Source of the DNA: Promicromonospora thailandica
GTDB lineage: Bacteria; Actinomycetota; Actinomycetes; Actinomycetales; Cellulomonadaceae
Assembly (NCBI RefSeq): GCF_024171955.1
Contig: NZ_JAMTCS010000018.1
Span: forward strand, 1-64,000
Length of the DNA stretch: 64,000 nt
Reading direction: 5' to 3'
The position numbers and the translations under genes were made by a program. Numbering within the stretch: position 1 is the first letter of the stretch; each line of letters begins with the position of its first letter. A model generated the notes under the pieces. It saw nothing but the letters and a program-made list of their open reading frames with translations. It had not been told where the DNA came from and ran no database searches. Below, one piece after another: positions 43,893-52,724 of this stretch.

Positions 43893-46466
43893 GTGTCGAA
43901 CTGGAGTCCCCCTCCGATCTGGCCGCAGACGCCCCGGCGTCGGCAGGGGATCTGGAACTACCCGCGCCCGTACCGCACCGGGATCCGCGCCTGGATCCCG
44001 TCGTGGCGGTTCGTGGTGGGCGCGATCCTGACGGGGACGTCGCTCGTCGCGGGCGTCGTCGTCTCGGCCTGGATCAACCTGCCCGTGCCGGACGAGCTCG
44101 GCAGCGTGCGCTCGGAGACCACGACGGTCTACTACGCCGACGGCAAGGTGATGGGGAAGTTCGCCGCCCAGAACCGCACGATCGTCGCCCTGTCGGACCT
44201 GCCCGCGCACGTGCCGGCCGCGATCATCGCGTCCGAGGACCAGTCGTTCATGACCCACATGGGCATCAACCCGCTGGGCATCGTCCGCGCGGCGCTCAAC
44301 AACGCCTCCGGCGGCGCGCAGCAGGGCGCCTCGACGCTCACCCAGCAGTACGTCGAGAACTACTACATCGGTGTGGGCGAGGCGACCTACGCGGACAAGT
44401 TCCGCGAGGCGATCCTCGCGCTCAAGGTGACCAAGGAGCAGTCCAAGGAGCAGGTGCTCGAGGGCTACCTCAACTCCATCTACCTGGGGCGCGGGGCGTA
44501 CGGCATCGAGGCCGCGTCGCAGGCGTACTTCGGGCACCCGGCGAGCAAGATGACCATCTCCGAGTCGGCCTTCATCGCGGGCATCATCCCCAACCCCACC
44601 TACTGGGACCCGCGGCAGGGGGAGGACGCGCAGGCCCAGGCCGAGGGGCGGTGGAACCGCACGCTCGACTTCATGGTGCAGCAGGGCGCCATCACCGCCG
44701 ACGACCGCGCGGCCGCGCAGTTCCCGAAGCTGAAGAAGTACACCCAGGGCGGCAGCGACCCGCAGAGCGCCTACCTGCTCCAGGAGGTGGCCAAGGAGCT
44801 CGCCCGGCAGGACATCACCGAGGACCAGCTCACCAGCGGCGGCCTGACCATCACGACCACCATCGACTCGAAGATGCAGGCCGCGGCGGCCGAGTCGATG
44901 AAGCTCCCGGAGGACGCCGACCCGCGCATCCGGGCGTCGCTCACGTCGATCGACCCGGCCACCGGCGCGATCAAGGCGCTCTACGGCGGGCCGGACTACA
45001 GCAAGTACCCGACGAACGCAGCCACGCAGGACATCGCCCAGGCCGGCTCGACGTTCAAGCCGTTCACGCTGGTCGCCGCCCTGGAGAAGAACATCTCGCT
45101 GTACAGCCGGTGGGACGGCACGTCGCCCCAGGAGATCGAGGGCTACACCAACTGGAACGACCAGACGCAGGAGGAGGAGCAGGCGACCCTCACCAACTTC
45201 GGCACCCCGCCGTACGGTGAGAGCTACCCCAACGTCACCCTGCTCGACGCCACCGCCAACTCGGTGAACACCGCCTACGTGCACCTCAACAAGGAGGTGG
45301 GTCCCGAGAACACCAAGGACGTGGCGACCCGGGCGGGCATCCCGGAGACCGACTCCAAGGGCAACCAGATCGTCGGGTCCAACCTGGCGAACGTGCTCGG
45401 CACGGCCAGCGTGCACAACCTCGACATCGCGCACGCCTACTCGACCTTCGCGGCCCAGGGCCGGCGCACCACGCCGCACCTGGTGCAGGAGGTCAAGGAC
45501 GGCGAGCTGACGCGGTACGTGTGGAGCGGCACCGCGGAGGAGGAGTTCGACCCCGAGGTCATGGCGGCGACCACCTACGCCCTGCAGGGCGTGGTCAAGA
45601 ACGGCTCGGGCGAGCCCGCCTCCCACCTCGTGGGCCCCGACGGCTACACCGAGCGGCCCGTCGCCGGCAAGACCGGTACGTCGAACAGCAACCGCTCCGC
45701 CTGGTTCGCCGGGTACGTGCCGCAGCTCGCCACCGTCGTCGGCATGTACCAGTACGACCTCGAGTCCGGGCAGTACATGCAGATCGCGCCGTTCGGCGAG
45801 TGGAAGGAGATGGGCCTCGCCGGCATCACCGGCGGCAGCTGGCCGGTGACCGCCTGGGCGGACTACATGTCCAGGGCGACCGAGGGCATGGACGTCGTGG
45901 AGTTCCCCGACTACCAGCCGCCCGCCCCGCCCGAGCCGACGCACTCGCCCTCGCCGTCGACCAGCCCGTCGACCGAGACCGAGGAGATGGTCATGGTCCC
46001 GGCGAACCTCACCGGCCAGTCGATCATCGACGTCGCGTCGGCGCTCGCGGGGCTCGGCCTCGTGACGGAGCAGGTGGACGTGGACAGCGACCAGGAGGTG
46101 GGCGTCGTCCTCTCGGTGGCGAACGAGGGCCAGGAGGTGCCGGCCGGCTCCACCATCCGGGTCGAGGTCTCCAACGGCGCGCTCGTCGAGGAGGAGGAAG
46201 AGGAGACCACGCAGGTGCCCTGGGGCCTGACCAACCAGGACCAGGGGGACGCGGCGGCCCAGCTCGAGTCGGCCGGGCTGACGCCGGTGGTCCAGGAGGC
46301 GCCGTCGGACAGCGTGCCCGAGGGCCGGGTGATCTCCGTCGACCCGGGTGAGGGCTCGGAGGTGCCGGTCGGCAGCGAGGTCGTGCTCGTCGTCTCGACC
46401 GGGCCCGAGGAGGGTGACCCCTCCGACGACCCGTCGGACGACGGCGGGGGCGGCATCTTCGGGTAG
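43893..46466 (+). CDS. Class A penicillin-binding protein with two PASTA domains (857 aa)
   Basis: GTG at 43893 is placed 6 nt after GAGG; the earlier in-frame start lacks a site. In order: a proline-rich cytoplasmic N-terminus (SNWSPPPIWPQTPRRR), a membrane anchor, a GT51 glycosyltransferase domain with catalytic Glu in IASEDQSFMTHMGI, then a transpeptidase domain with SxxK (AGSTFKPFT), SxN (TANSVNTAY) and KTG (AGKTGTSNSN), an acidic linker, and two PASTA domains (MVPANLTGQSIIDVASAL; VPWGLTNQDQGDAAAQL). It polymerises and cross-links peptidoglycan. A close paralogue follows 185 nt later. Confidence 0.95.
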   Translation: MSNWSPPPIWPQTPRRRQGIWNYPRPYRTGIRAWIPSWRFVVGAILTGTSLVAGVVVSAWINLPVPDELGSVRSETTTVYYADGKVMGKFAAQNRTIVALSDLPAHVPAAIIASEDQSFMTHMGINPLGIVRAALNNASGGAQQGASTLTQQYVENYYIGVGEATYADKFREAILALKVTKEQSKEQVLEGYLNSIYLGRGAYGIEAASQAYFGHPASKMTISESAFIAGIIPNPTYWDPRQGEDAQAQAEGRWNRTLDFMVQQGAITADDRAAAQFPKLKKYTQGGSDPQSAYLLQEVAKELARQDITEDQLTSGGLTITTTIDSKMQAAAAESMKLPEDADPRIRASLTSIDPATGAIKALYGGPDYSKYPTNAATQDIAQAGSTFKPFTLVAALEKNISLYSRWDGTSPQEIEGYTNWNDQTQEEEQATLTNFGTPPYGESYPNVTLLDATANSVNTAYVHLNKEVGPENTKDVATRAGIPETDSKGNQIVGSNLANVLGTASVHNLDIAHAYSTFAAQGRRTTPHLVQEVKDGELTRYVWSGTAEEEFDPEVMAATTYALQGVVKNGSGEPASHLVGPDGYTERPVAGKTGTSNSNRSAWFAGYVPQLATVVGMYQYDLESGQYMQIAPFGEWKEMGLAGITGGSWPVTAWADYMSRATEGMDVVEFPDYQPPAPPEPTHSPSPSTSPSTETEEMVMVPANLTGQSIIDVASALAGLGLVTEQVDVDSDQEVGVVLSVANEGQEVPAGSTIRVEVSNGALVEEEEEETTQVPWGLTNQDQGDAAAQLESAGLTPVVQEAPSDSVPEGRVISVDPGEGSEVPVGSEVVLVVSTGPEEGDPSDDPSDDGGGGIFG

Positions 46467-46478
46467 GCCCGGCGCCGC

Positions 46479-46533
46479 GGCGGGTTCTGCCGGTAGGGGG
46501 TGAATATCACCATCTGCGCTGGTAGAACCCGCC
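46479..46533. promoter_or_regulatory. Structured gap between the two PBP genes
   Basis: GGCGGGTTCT (46479-46488) pairs with AGAACCCGCC (46524-46533); inside lies a small GGTGA ATA TCACC hairpin (46499-46511). This may terminate the first PBP transcript or act as a regulator site for the second. Confidence 0.4.
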
Positions 46534-46651
46534 CTCGAACACGGGCCGTACACAGAGAAACCGCGTTTGTGCTACTTGCCGCGAACATCGATCCTCTATC
46601 GTTTCGACGGTTCAGTGCCCTCACTGGACGGATTCGAGGAACGAGGAAGAC

Positions 46652-49231
46652 GTGGCGAACTGGAGCCCTTCGCCGATCTGGCCGCAGACTCCCCGGCGCC
46701 GGCGGGCCATCTGGAACTACCCCCGGCCGAACCGCACGGGCCTGCGTGCCTGGGTGCCGTCGTGGCGGGTCGTGGTCGGCACGATGCTGACCGGCGTGTC
46801 GCTCGCGGTGGGTGTGTTCACCGCGGGGTGGATCGGCTGGCCGGTGCCTCAGGCGCGCCCGGACATCGGTTCGGAGTCGACGACGGTCTACTACGCGAAC
46901 GACCAGGTCATGGGGAAGTTCGCGGCGATCGACCGCACGATCAGGTCGCTCGACGAGCTGCCCGACTACATCCCGGAGGCCGTGCTGGCGTCCGAGGACC
47001 AGAACTTCCGGGACCACATGGGCGTCGACCCGGTGGGCATCGTCCGCGCGTTCGTCAGCAACGTGACCGGCGGCACCCGCCAGGGCGCGTCGACGCTGAC
47101 GCAGCAATACGTGGAGAACACCTACTTCGAGCCCGGCCAGACGTCGTACGCGGACAAGTTCCGCGAGATCATCCTGGCGCTCAAGGTGGACCAGGAGAAG
47201 ACCAAGGACGAGATCCTCGAGGGCTACGTCAACAGCATCTACCTCGGCCGCGGGGCCTACGGGTTCGAGGCGGCCGCCAAGGCCTACTTCGACAAGCCCG
47301 CGGCCGAGCTCACCGTCTCCGAGACGGCGATGCTGGTGGGGATCATCCCGTCGCCGTCCTACTGGGACCCGCGTTTCGGCGAGGAGTCGCGTGCCGTGGC
47401 CGAGGAGAAGTGGGGCCGCGTCCTGCGCAACATGGTCGAGATGGGCACCATCACGGAGGAGGAGCGGGCGGCCGCCACGTTCCCCGAGCCCATCGAGTAC
47501 AAGCAGCCCTCGCGTGCCGGCCAGGTCGGCTACCTGCTGGAGGAGGTCCGCAAGGAGCTCGCGCAGCACGGGATCGCCGAGGAGGACCTCATGACCAACG
47601 GTTACGAGATCCACACGACGATCAACCCGAAGTGGCAGCAGGCGGCGGTGAAGACCGCCGACACGATCCCCTACAAGGGCGAGGGCGCCGCGTCCAAGCG
47701 GCTGCGCGTCTCCATCGTGTCCATCGACCCCAAGGACGGGGCGATCCGCGCCCTCTACGGAGGCAAGGACTACGCCGAGGTCCAGTTCAACGCCGCGACC
47801 GACGGCAAGGCGCAGGGTGGTTCGACGTTCAAGCCGTTCACGCTCGTCGGCGCGCTCGAGGACGGCCACGAGCTCAACGAGCGGTACCTCGGCAACAGCC
47901 CGATGCAGATCCCGGGGTGGACCGAGCTGGTCGACGGCGTCGAGAAGGAGAAGGAGCTCACCAACTTCGGCACCGAGGCGGGCGGTGAGTCGTTCGGCGA
48001 GATCGACCTCGTCAAGGCCACCGCGCACTCCGTGAACACGGTCTACGCGCAGCTCAACGTGGAGATCACGCCGAAGAAGTCGCAGGACGTCGCGATCCGG
48101 GCGGGCATCCCGAAGGACGCCACGAACGACACGCTGTCGAACGTGCTCGGCACGGGGAACGTGCGTCCCGTCGACCTCGCCGGCGCGTACGCCACGTTCG
48201 CGGCCCAGGGCACGCGGACCACGCCGCACATGGTGAAGTCGGTGAAGAACGGCGAGCAGCTGATCTACGAGTTCACCACCCCGCCGCAGCCCGGAGTGAT
48301 CAGCCCCGAGGTGATGACCAAGGCGACCTACGCGCTGCAGCACGTGGTCACCGAGGGGTCGGGCACGCCGGCTCAGGAGCTGCTCGGTCCGGACGGCAAC
48401 CCACGGCCGGTCGCGGGCAAGACCGGTTCGACGAACGACAACAAGGCCGCGTGGTTCGCCGGCTACATCCCGCAGCTCACGACCGTGGTGGGCCTGTACC
48501 AGGTCGCCGAGAACGGCGGCGAGGAGACCATCACACCGTTCGGCGAGTGGGCGAACTACAGCCTGACGGGTGGTACCTGGCCCGTCACGGCGTGGACGCA
48601 CTACATGCAGATGGTCACCGAGGGCATGGAGGTCCAGGAGTTCCCGGACTACACGCCGCCCGCTCCGGAGCCGACCTTCTCGCCGTCGCCGTCCACCACG
48701 CCGTCGCCGTCGGAGACGCCGGAGGACAAGGTGCTGGTGCCCGGGGGCCTCGTGGGGCAGCAGATCGCGGGTGTCATGGCGATCCTGTCCGGCTCCGGGC
48801 TGAGCCCGGTCATCGTCGAGGTCGACAACGAGGCGGACCAGGGAACGGTGGTCTCGGTGCAGCACGAGGGCCAGGAGGTGCCGCGGGGCACGCAGATCCG
48901 CGTGGAGGTCTCGAAGGGACCGGGCCAGCAGATGGCGCGCGTGCCGGGTGGCCTGGTCGGCAGCAACGAGGGCAACGCCCGGGCGCGGCTCCAGCAGGCG
49001 GGTCTCCAGCCGGCCGTCGAGTACCGGGAGTCGAGCGACGTCGGTCAGGGCGTCGTCATGGAGGTCGACCCGGGCGAGGGCAGCGAGGTGCCCGCTGGTA
49101 CCCCCGTCCGCGTGATCGTGTCCTCCGGCCCGGGCGACATCGGGATCCCGTCCGGCGAGCCGACCGGCGGTGGTCCCGGCGGCGGTGGTGGTGGCGGTGG
49201 CGGCGGAGGTGGAGGTGGCGGGGACGGCTGA
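46652..49231 (+). CDS. Class A penicillin-binding protein with two PASTA domains (859 aa, tandem paralogue)
   Basis: GTG at 46652 follows GAGGAAGA. The layout matches the upstream gene: NWSPSPIWPQTPRRR N-terminus, membrane anchor, GT51 with Glu in LASEDQNFRDHMGV, transpeptidase with GSTFKPFT, THSVN-type SVN (in TAHSVNTVYAQ) and KTGS in AGKTGSTNDN, then two PASTA domains (VPGGLVGQQIAGVMAIL; VPGGLVGSNEGNARARL). It ends in a polyglycine tail of about 20 residues (49177-49228), unlike the first copy. KTGS replaces KTGT. The duplication is clear; divergence suggests separate roles. Confidence 0.95.
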   Translation: MANWSPSPIWPQTPRRRRAIWNYPRPNRTGLRAWVPSWRVVVGTMLTGVSLAVGVFTAGWIGWPVPQARPDIGSESTTVYYANDQVMGKFAAIDRTIRSLDELPDYIPEAVLASEDQNFRDHMGVDPVGIVRAFVSNVTGGTRQGASTLTQQYVENTYFEPGQTSYADKFREIILALKVDQEKTKDEILEGYVNSIYLGRGAYGFEAAAKAYFDKPAAELTVSETAMLVGIIPSPSYWDPRFGEESRAVAEEKWGRVLRNMVEMGTITEEERAAATFPEPIEYKQPSRAGQVGYLLEEVRKELAQHGIAEEDLMTNGYEIHTTINPKWQQAAVKTADTIPYKGEGAASKRLRVSIVSIDPKDGAIRALYGGKDYAEVQFNAATDGKAQGGSTFKPFTLVGALEDGHELNERYLGNSPMQIPGWTELVDGVEKEKELTNFGTEAGGESFGEIDLVKATAHSVNTVYAQLNVEITPKKSQDVAIRAGIPKDATNDTLSNVLGTGNVRPVDLAGAYATFAAQGTRTTPHMVKSVKNGEQLIYEFTTPPQPGVISPEVMTKATYALQHVVTEGSGTPAQELLGPDGNPRPVAGKTGSTNDNKAAWFAGYIPQLTTVVGLYQVAENGGEETITPFGEWANYSLTGGTWPVTAWTHYMQMVTEGMEVQEFPDYTPPAPEPTFSPSPSTTPSPSETPEDKVLVPGGLVGQQIAGVMAILSGSGLSPVIVEVDNEADQGTVVSVQHEGQEVPRGTQIRVEVSKGPGQQMARVPGGLVGSNEGNARARLQQAGLQPAVEYRESSDVGQGVVMEVDPGEGSEVPAGTPVRVIVSSGPGDIGIPSGEPTGGGPGGGGGGGGGGGGGGGDG

Positions 49232-49252
49232 TCCTCCCTCGCCCTCCGCGAC

Positions 49253-49290
49253 CCCGAGGGGCCGTCTCCGTCGGGAGACGGCCCCTCGGG
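49253..49290 (+). terminator. 17-bp hairpin after the second PBP gene
   Basis: Arms 49253-49269 and 49274-49290 pair perfectly over 17 bp (CCCGAGGGGCCGTCTCC) with a 4-nt loop. It lies 22 nt after the stop and insulates the ribosomal operon. No U-tract. Confidence 0.7.
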
Positions 49291-49419
49291 CCGTGTGAGG
49301 GGTCTCTCGCCCGCTCGATTCCGCCGTTTCGCGTGGGGCGGGTAGGCTAGGCCACTGCTGTGAACCCTCCTGTCACGGAACGACCGTGACCGCTGAGACC
49401 AGAGGAGGTGGGTATACAC

Positions 49420-49710
49420 ATGCGTCAGTACGAACTGATGGTGATCCTGGACCCGGAGGTCGAGGAGCGCACCGTTGCCCCGTCGCTCGACAAGTACCTG
49501 TCGGTCATCACGACCGAGGGTGGCACCGTCGACAAGGTGGACATCTGGGGGCGCCGCCGTCTCGCTTTCGACATCGCGAAGAAGTCCGAGGGCATCTACG
49601 CCGTCGTCGACTTCACCGCGTCGTCCGCGACCGCCAAGGAGCTGGACCGCCAGCTCGGCCTCAACGAGGTCGTGCTCCGGACCAAGATCCTGCGCACCGG
49701 CGACAAGTGA
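49420..49710 (+). CDS. rpsF: 30S ribosomal protein S6
   Basis: 96 aa, standard length, beginning [21 protein letters not shown] at 49420 has AGAGGAGGTGGG about 10 nt upstream; an in-frame GTG at 49408 would overlap that site and is rejected. Includes [19 protein letters not shown], the conserved core. First gene of rpsF-ssb-rpsR-rplI. S6 binds S18 on the 30S platform. Confidence 0.97.
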   Translation: MRQYELMVILDPEVEERTVAPSLDKYLSVITTEGGTVDKVDIWGRRRLAFDIAKKSEGIYAVVDFTASSATAKELDRQLGLNEVVLRTKILRTGDK

Positions 49711-49820
49711 GTCGTCCGGACTGAACCCTCCGCGCCCGCGCGTGTGTCAGTGTCTCGTGGTTGCATTCACCGCGAACCCGGATACCGCATACGGAACGTC
49801 GACTGAATCGAGGAATTGGC

Positions 49821-50366
49821 ATGGCTGGTGAAACTGTCATCACAGTGATCGGGAACCTCACCGGGGACCCGGAGCTGCGCTTCACCCCTTCAGGTGCTGC
49901 GGTCGCCAACTTCACGGTGGCGTCGACCCCGCGGACCTTCGACCGCCAGAGCAACGAGTGGAAGGACGGGGAGACCCTGTTCATGCGCTGCTCGATCTGG
50001 CGCGAGGCCGCGGAGAACGTCGCGGAGTCGCTGACCAAGGGCACGCGCGTGATCGTGCAGGGCCGTCTGGTCCAGCGCTCCTACGAGACCCGCGAGGGCG
50101 AGAAGCGCACCGTCGTCGAGCTGCAGGTGGACGAGATCGGTCCGTCCCTGCGCTACGCCTCGGCCAAGGTCACCCGGGCCCAGCGGTCCGGTGGCGGCGG
50201 CTTCGGTGGCGGCGGTGGCGGCTTCAACGGTGGCGGCGGCCAGCAGGGCGGCGGCTCCGGCGGAGGATTCAGCTCTTCTGGTGGCGGTCAGAGCAATGAC
50301 GACCCGTGGGCCACGGCAGGCCCCGCGTCGTCGGGCGGCTCGTTCTCGGACGACCCGCCGTTCTAA
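49821..50366 (+). CDS. ssb: Single-stranded DNA-binding protein
   Basis: 181 aa. ATG at 49821 is set by GAGGAA upstream. OB-fold ([19 protein letters not shown] to about residue 110, with [17 protein letters not shown]), a Gly-rich linker of about 45 residues, and the acidic tail SDDPPF that recruits DNA-repair and replication partners. Binds ssDNA during replication, repair and recombination. Second gene of the ribosomal operon, a conserved actinobacterial order. Confidence 0.97.
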   Translation: MAGETVITVIGNLTGDPELRFTPSGAAVANFTVASTPRTFDRQSNEWKDGETLFMRCSIWREAAENVAESLTKGTRVIVQGRLVQRSYETREGEKRTVVELQVDEIGPSLRYASAKVTRAQRSGGGGFGGGGGGFNGGGGQQGGGSGGGFSSSGGGQSNDDPWATAGPASSGGSFSDDPPF

Positions 50367-50445
50367 CCGCTACCACCCAGTTCACCTTTTTTGCTCGTCC
50401 GGCCCGCCAGGCCGAGCGGGCAGCACCTGACGAAGGAGCAACACC

Positions 50446-50682
50446 ATGGCGAAGCCTGTGGTGCGCAAGCCCAAGAAGAAGATCAACCCGCTGAAGTCCG
50501 CGAAGATCGCCAACATCGACTACAAGGACACGGCGCTGCTGCGGAAGTTCATCTCCGACCGCGGAAAGATCCGTGCCCGTCGTGTCACCGGCGTCTCCGT
50601 GCAGGAGCAGCGTCAGATCGCGAAGGCCGTGAAGAACGCCCGCGAGATGGCCCTGCTGCCGTACACGTCGACGGCTCGCTGA
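50446..50682 (+). CDS. rpsR: 30S ribosomal protein S18 (Cys-free form)
   Basis: 78 aa with [19 protein letters not shown] and [23 protein letters not shown]. The N-terminus ([21 protein letters not shown]) has no Cys motif, so this is the zinc-independent form. Zinc-containing paralogues, if any, lie elsewhere. Partner of S6 on the 30S platform. AAGGAG lies upstream. Confidence 0.97.
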   Translation: MAKPVVRKPKKKINPLKSAKIANIDYKDTALLRKFISDRGKIRARRVTGVSVQEQRQIAKAVKNAREMALLPYTSTAR

Positions 50683-50699
50683 GGAAGGGATCGAGAATC

Positions 50700-51149
50700 A
50701 TGGCAAAGCTGATCCTGACCCACGAGGTGACCGGCCTGGGCGAGCCCGGCGACGTGGTCGAGGTGAAGGACGGGTACGCCCGTAACTTCCTCATCCCGCG
50801 TTCGCTGGCGACCCCGTGGACCAAGGGCGCCGAGTCCGACATCAACGCGATCCGCAAGGCTCGCAAGAGCCGCGAGATCGCCTCGCTGGACGAGGCGAAG
50901 GCCCTGGCCGACTCCCTGTCCGCGAAGCCCGTGACCGTCACGGCGAACGCCGGCCCCGGTGGCCGCCTGTTCGGTGCGGTGACGACGGCGGACATCGCCG
51001 GCGCGGTCGCCGCTGCCGGTGGCCCGTCGGTCGACAAGCGCAAGATCGAGATCGGCCAGTCGATCAAGTCGACCGGTGACTACACCGTCGCGATCCGCCT
51101 GCACCCCGAGGTGTCGGCGAAGATCGGCGTGAAGGTCGTCGCCGGCTGA
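50700..51149 (+). CDS. rplI: 50S ribosomal protein L9
   Basis: 149 aa. The N-terminal domain ([20 protein letters not shown], then [16 protein letters not shown]) binds 23S rRNA; a long helix and a C-terminal domain ([35 protein letters not shown]) follow. ATG at 50700 lies 17 nt after the rpsR stop, with AAGGGA upstream. Last gene of the operon. Confidence 0.97.
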   Translation: MAKLILTHEVTGLGEPGDVVEVKDGYARNFLIPRSLATPWTKGAESDINAIRKARKSREIASLDEAKALADSLSAKPVTVTANAGPGGRLFGAVTTADIAGAVAAAGGPSVDKRKIEIGQSIKSTGDYTVAIRLHPEVSAKIGVKVVAG

Positions 51150-51184
51150 GCTCCGGCTCGGACCGTCTGATCTGCTGATCGCGA

Positions 51185-51222
51185 GCGAGGCCCCGACCCC
51201 CGACAGGGGGCCGGGGCCTCGC
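51185..51222 (+). terminator. Operon-end hairpin after rplI
   Basis: GCGAGGCCCCG faces CGGGGCCTCGC, continuing inward as CCCCC/GGGGG around a GACA loop with one mismatch. No U-tract. Confidence 0.7.
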
Positions 51223-51247
51223 TGCGTCCACCGCAGGGCACAACCCC

Positions 51248-51311
51248 AGATCGGTCCGTTGCCCCGAGATCGGTCCATCGATGGACCGATCTCGGGGCAA
51301 CGGACCGATCT
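51248..51311. repeat. 64-bp perfect palindrome (same family as 29393-29718)
   Basis: Both 32-nt arms (51248-51279, 51280-51311) are exactly complementary with no loop. Each arm contains AGATCGGTCC twice, around GTTGCCCC. The arm from TCGGTC to GGTCC matches the element near 29436 at 24 of 26 positions. It lies between the rplI terminator and a convergent glycosidase gene. Confidence 0.9.
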
Positions 51312-51336
51312 CGACGCCTCCGCCTCAGGAGGGGGT

Positions 51337-52662
51337 TCAGGGGGTGGGGAGTGGCACCGGGTGGTGGTCGCTCGAGAGCAGCACGTCCAGGGTGAGGGCT
51401 GCCGTCCAGGAGAACTGGCGGGTGCCGCGGGGCGTGCCGGTGTCGGGGTCCACGTACTCGGGGAAGCCGCCCGGCGCCGCGGCGGCGAACTGCTCGCGCA
51501 GGCGCGCCACCAGGTCGTCGCGGCCCAGCGCCCCGACGGCCCGCAGCAGCAGCCACGACATGTTGAACCACGCGGGTCCCCGCCAGTACAGCGCGGGGTC
51601 GAACGCGGGATCGTGCCGCGAGGTGCTGGGCAGGTACCGGCCGCCGCCCAGGAACCCCGGGCCGGCGAGCGTCGCGAGGAGGCGCTCGGCACGGCCGGGG
51701 GCGAGGCGGTCCGCCAGCAGCAGCGGGACCAGCCCGTTCACGGTCGCCCGGCGTACCCGTTCACCCGTGGTGTCGTCGAGCGCCACGTACAGCCCGAGGT
51801 CCTCGTCCCAGAGGTGCTCGTCGAGCGCGGCGACGACCCGGGCCGCGGCCGCCGTGTGCGCGGTCGCCGCACCGTCGTCGGACAGGGTGGTCGCCATGCG
51901 GGCCAGCGCGAGCTCGGAGACCGCCAGCAGCGTGCCGAACAGCGGGCAGACCATCGCGAAGCCGACTGGCACGTCGTCGTCGCAGCCGGCGTCGCGGTAG
52001 GCCTCGGCCAGCCGGTAGTAGCGGCGGTAGTCGCGGCTCCCGGGGCGCTCGCCGGCTCCGGCGTGCGCCAGGTCCGGCCGGCGGACGGGGGTGCGGGCCA
52101 GCGGGGGCACGCGTTCGAGCGCGGCGTCCCACAGCGGGGAGTTGTCCGTGCCGGTCTCCCAGGGGTGCTTGGTCACGGGCAGGCCCACGCTCCCCGTGCG
52201 CCGGTTCCGCAGGTACTCGTGCCAGCGCGCGAGGCGCGGATAGGTCCGCGCCAGAAAGCCGGCGCGCACGGAGCCGGCGGGGTCTGCACAGTGCACCAGC
52301 CAGGCCGCCCAGGCATGCAGGGGCGGCTGGACCAGCCCGGACGTGGGCCGGCTCCCGGCCGGTGCGCCGCCGCGCGGCCCGCCCCAGAACTCCGGCCCGG
52401 GCGCGTAGTCGTCGCCACGCGCCGTGTCGTACACGATCTGCGGCACGCGCCCGTCGGCCCACTGGGCGTCCAGCAGCGTGCGGAGCTCCGTCCGCGCCCG
52501 GTGCGGTGCGCGGTGCCGGTTGCCGATGGCCACGAAGGCCGAGTCCCAGCTCCACTGGTGCGGGTACAGCCCCGTCGCGGGAACCGTGTGGCTGCCGGTC
52601 CAGCTCGCGTCGAGCACCCGGGAGGCGGCGTCGGCGACGTCTTCCCGCAAGTCCTTGTGCAT
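51337..52662 (-). CDS. GH63-like (MGH1-type) glycoside hydrolase
   Basis: 441 aa, (alpha/alpha)6 barrel, cytoplasmic. Diagnostic segments are LYPHQWSWDSAFVAIGN, PWETGTDNSPLWD and YWRGPAWFNMSWLLLRAVG, as in mannosylglycerate/glucosylglycerate hydrolases of the GH63 group. It likely releases glucose or mannose from glycosyl-glycerate or similar small alpha-glycosides. ATG at 52662 lies 6 nt after a TACTGT -10 box, so translation may be leaderless. Divergent from an ABC sugar importer, suggesting a shared substrate. Confidence 0.85.
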   Translation of the reverse strand: MHKDLREDVADAASRVLDASWTGSHTVPATGLYPHQWSWDSAFVAIGNRHRAPHRARTELRTLLDAQWADGRVPQIVYDTARGDDYAPGPEFWGGPRGGAPAGSRPTSGLVQPPLHAWAAWLVHCADPAGSVRAGFLARTYPRLARWHEYLRNRRTGSVGLPVTKHPWETGTDNSPLWDAALERVPPLARTPVRRPDLAHAGAGERPGSRDYRRYYRLAEAYRDAGCDDDVPVGFAMVCPLFGTLLAVSELALARMATTLSDDGAATAHTAAAARVVAALDEHLWDEDLGLYVALDDTTGERVRRATVNGLVPLLLADRLAPGRAERLLATLAGPGFLGGGRYLPSTSRHDPAFDPALYWRGPAWFNMSWLLLRAVGALGRDDLVARLREQFAAAAPGGFPEYVDPDTGTPRGTRQFSWTAALTLDVLLSSDHHPVPLPTP

Positions 52663-52668
52663 CTTTCG

Positions 52669-52674
52669 ACAGTA
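52669..52674 (-). promoter_or_regulatory. -10 box of the leaderless glycosidase promoter
   Basis: On the minus strand TACTGT precedes the ATG (52662) by 6 nt. The same 62-nt gap must also hold the divergent promoter of the ABC operon, so one regulator could control both. Confidence 0.45.
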
Positions 52675-52724
52675 GGTTAGACATAAGTGCCAGATCCACT
52701 CACTCGACGGCGAGGAGAGATGCG

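Noticed and set aside
49177-49228. Sequencing artefact in the polyglycine tail of the second PBP
   Set aside because: The tract is varied at the codon level (GGC, GGT, GGA mixes) and in frame to a stop, so it looks real, although length variation between strains is likely.
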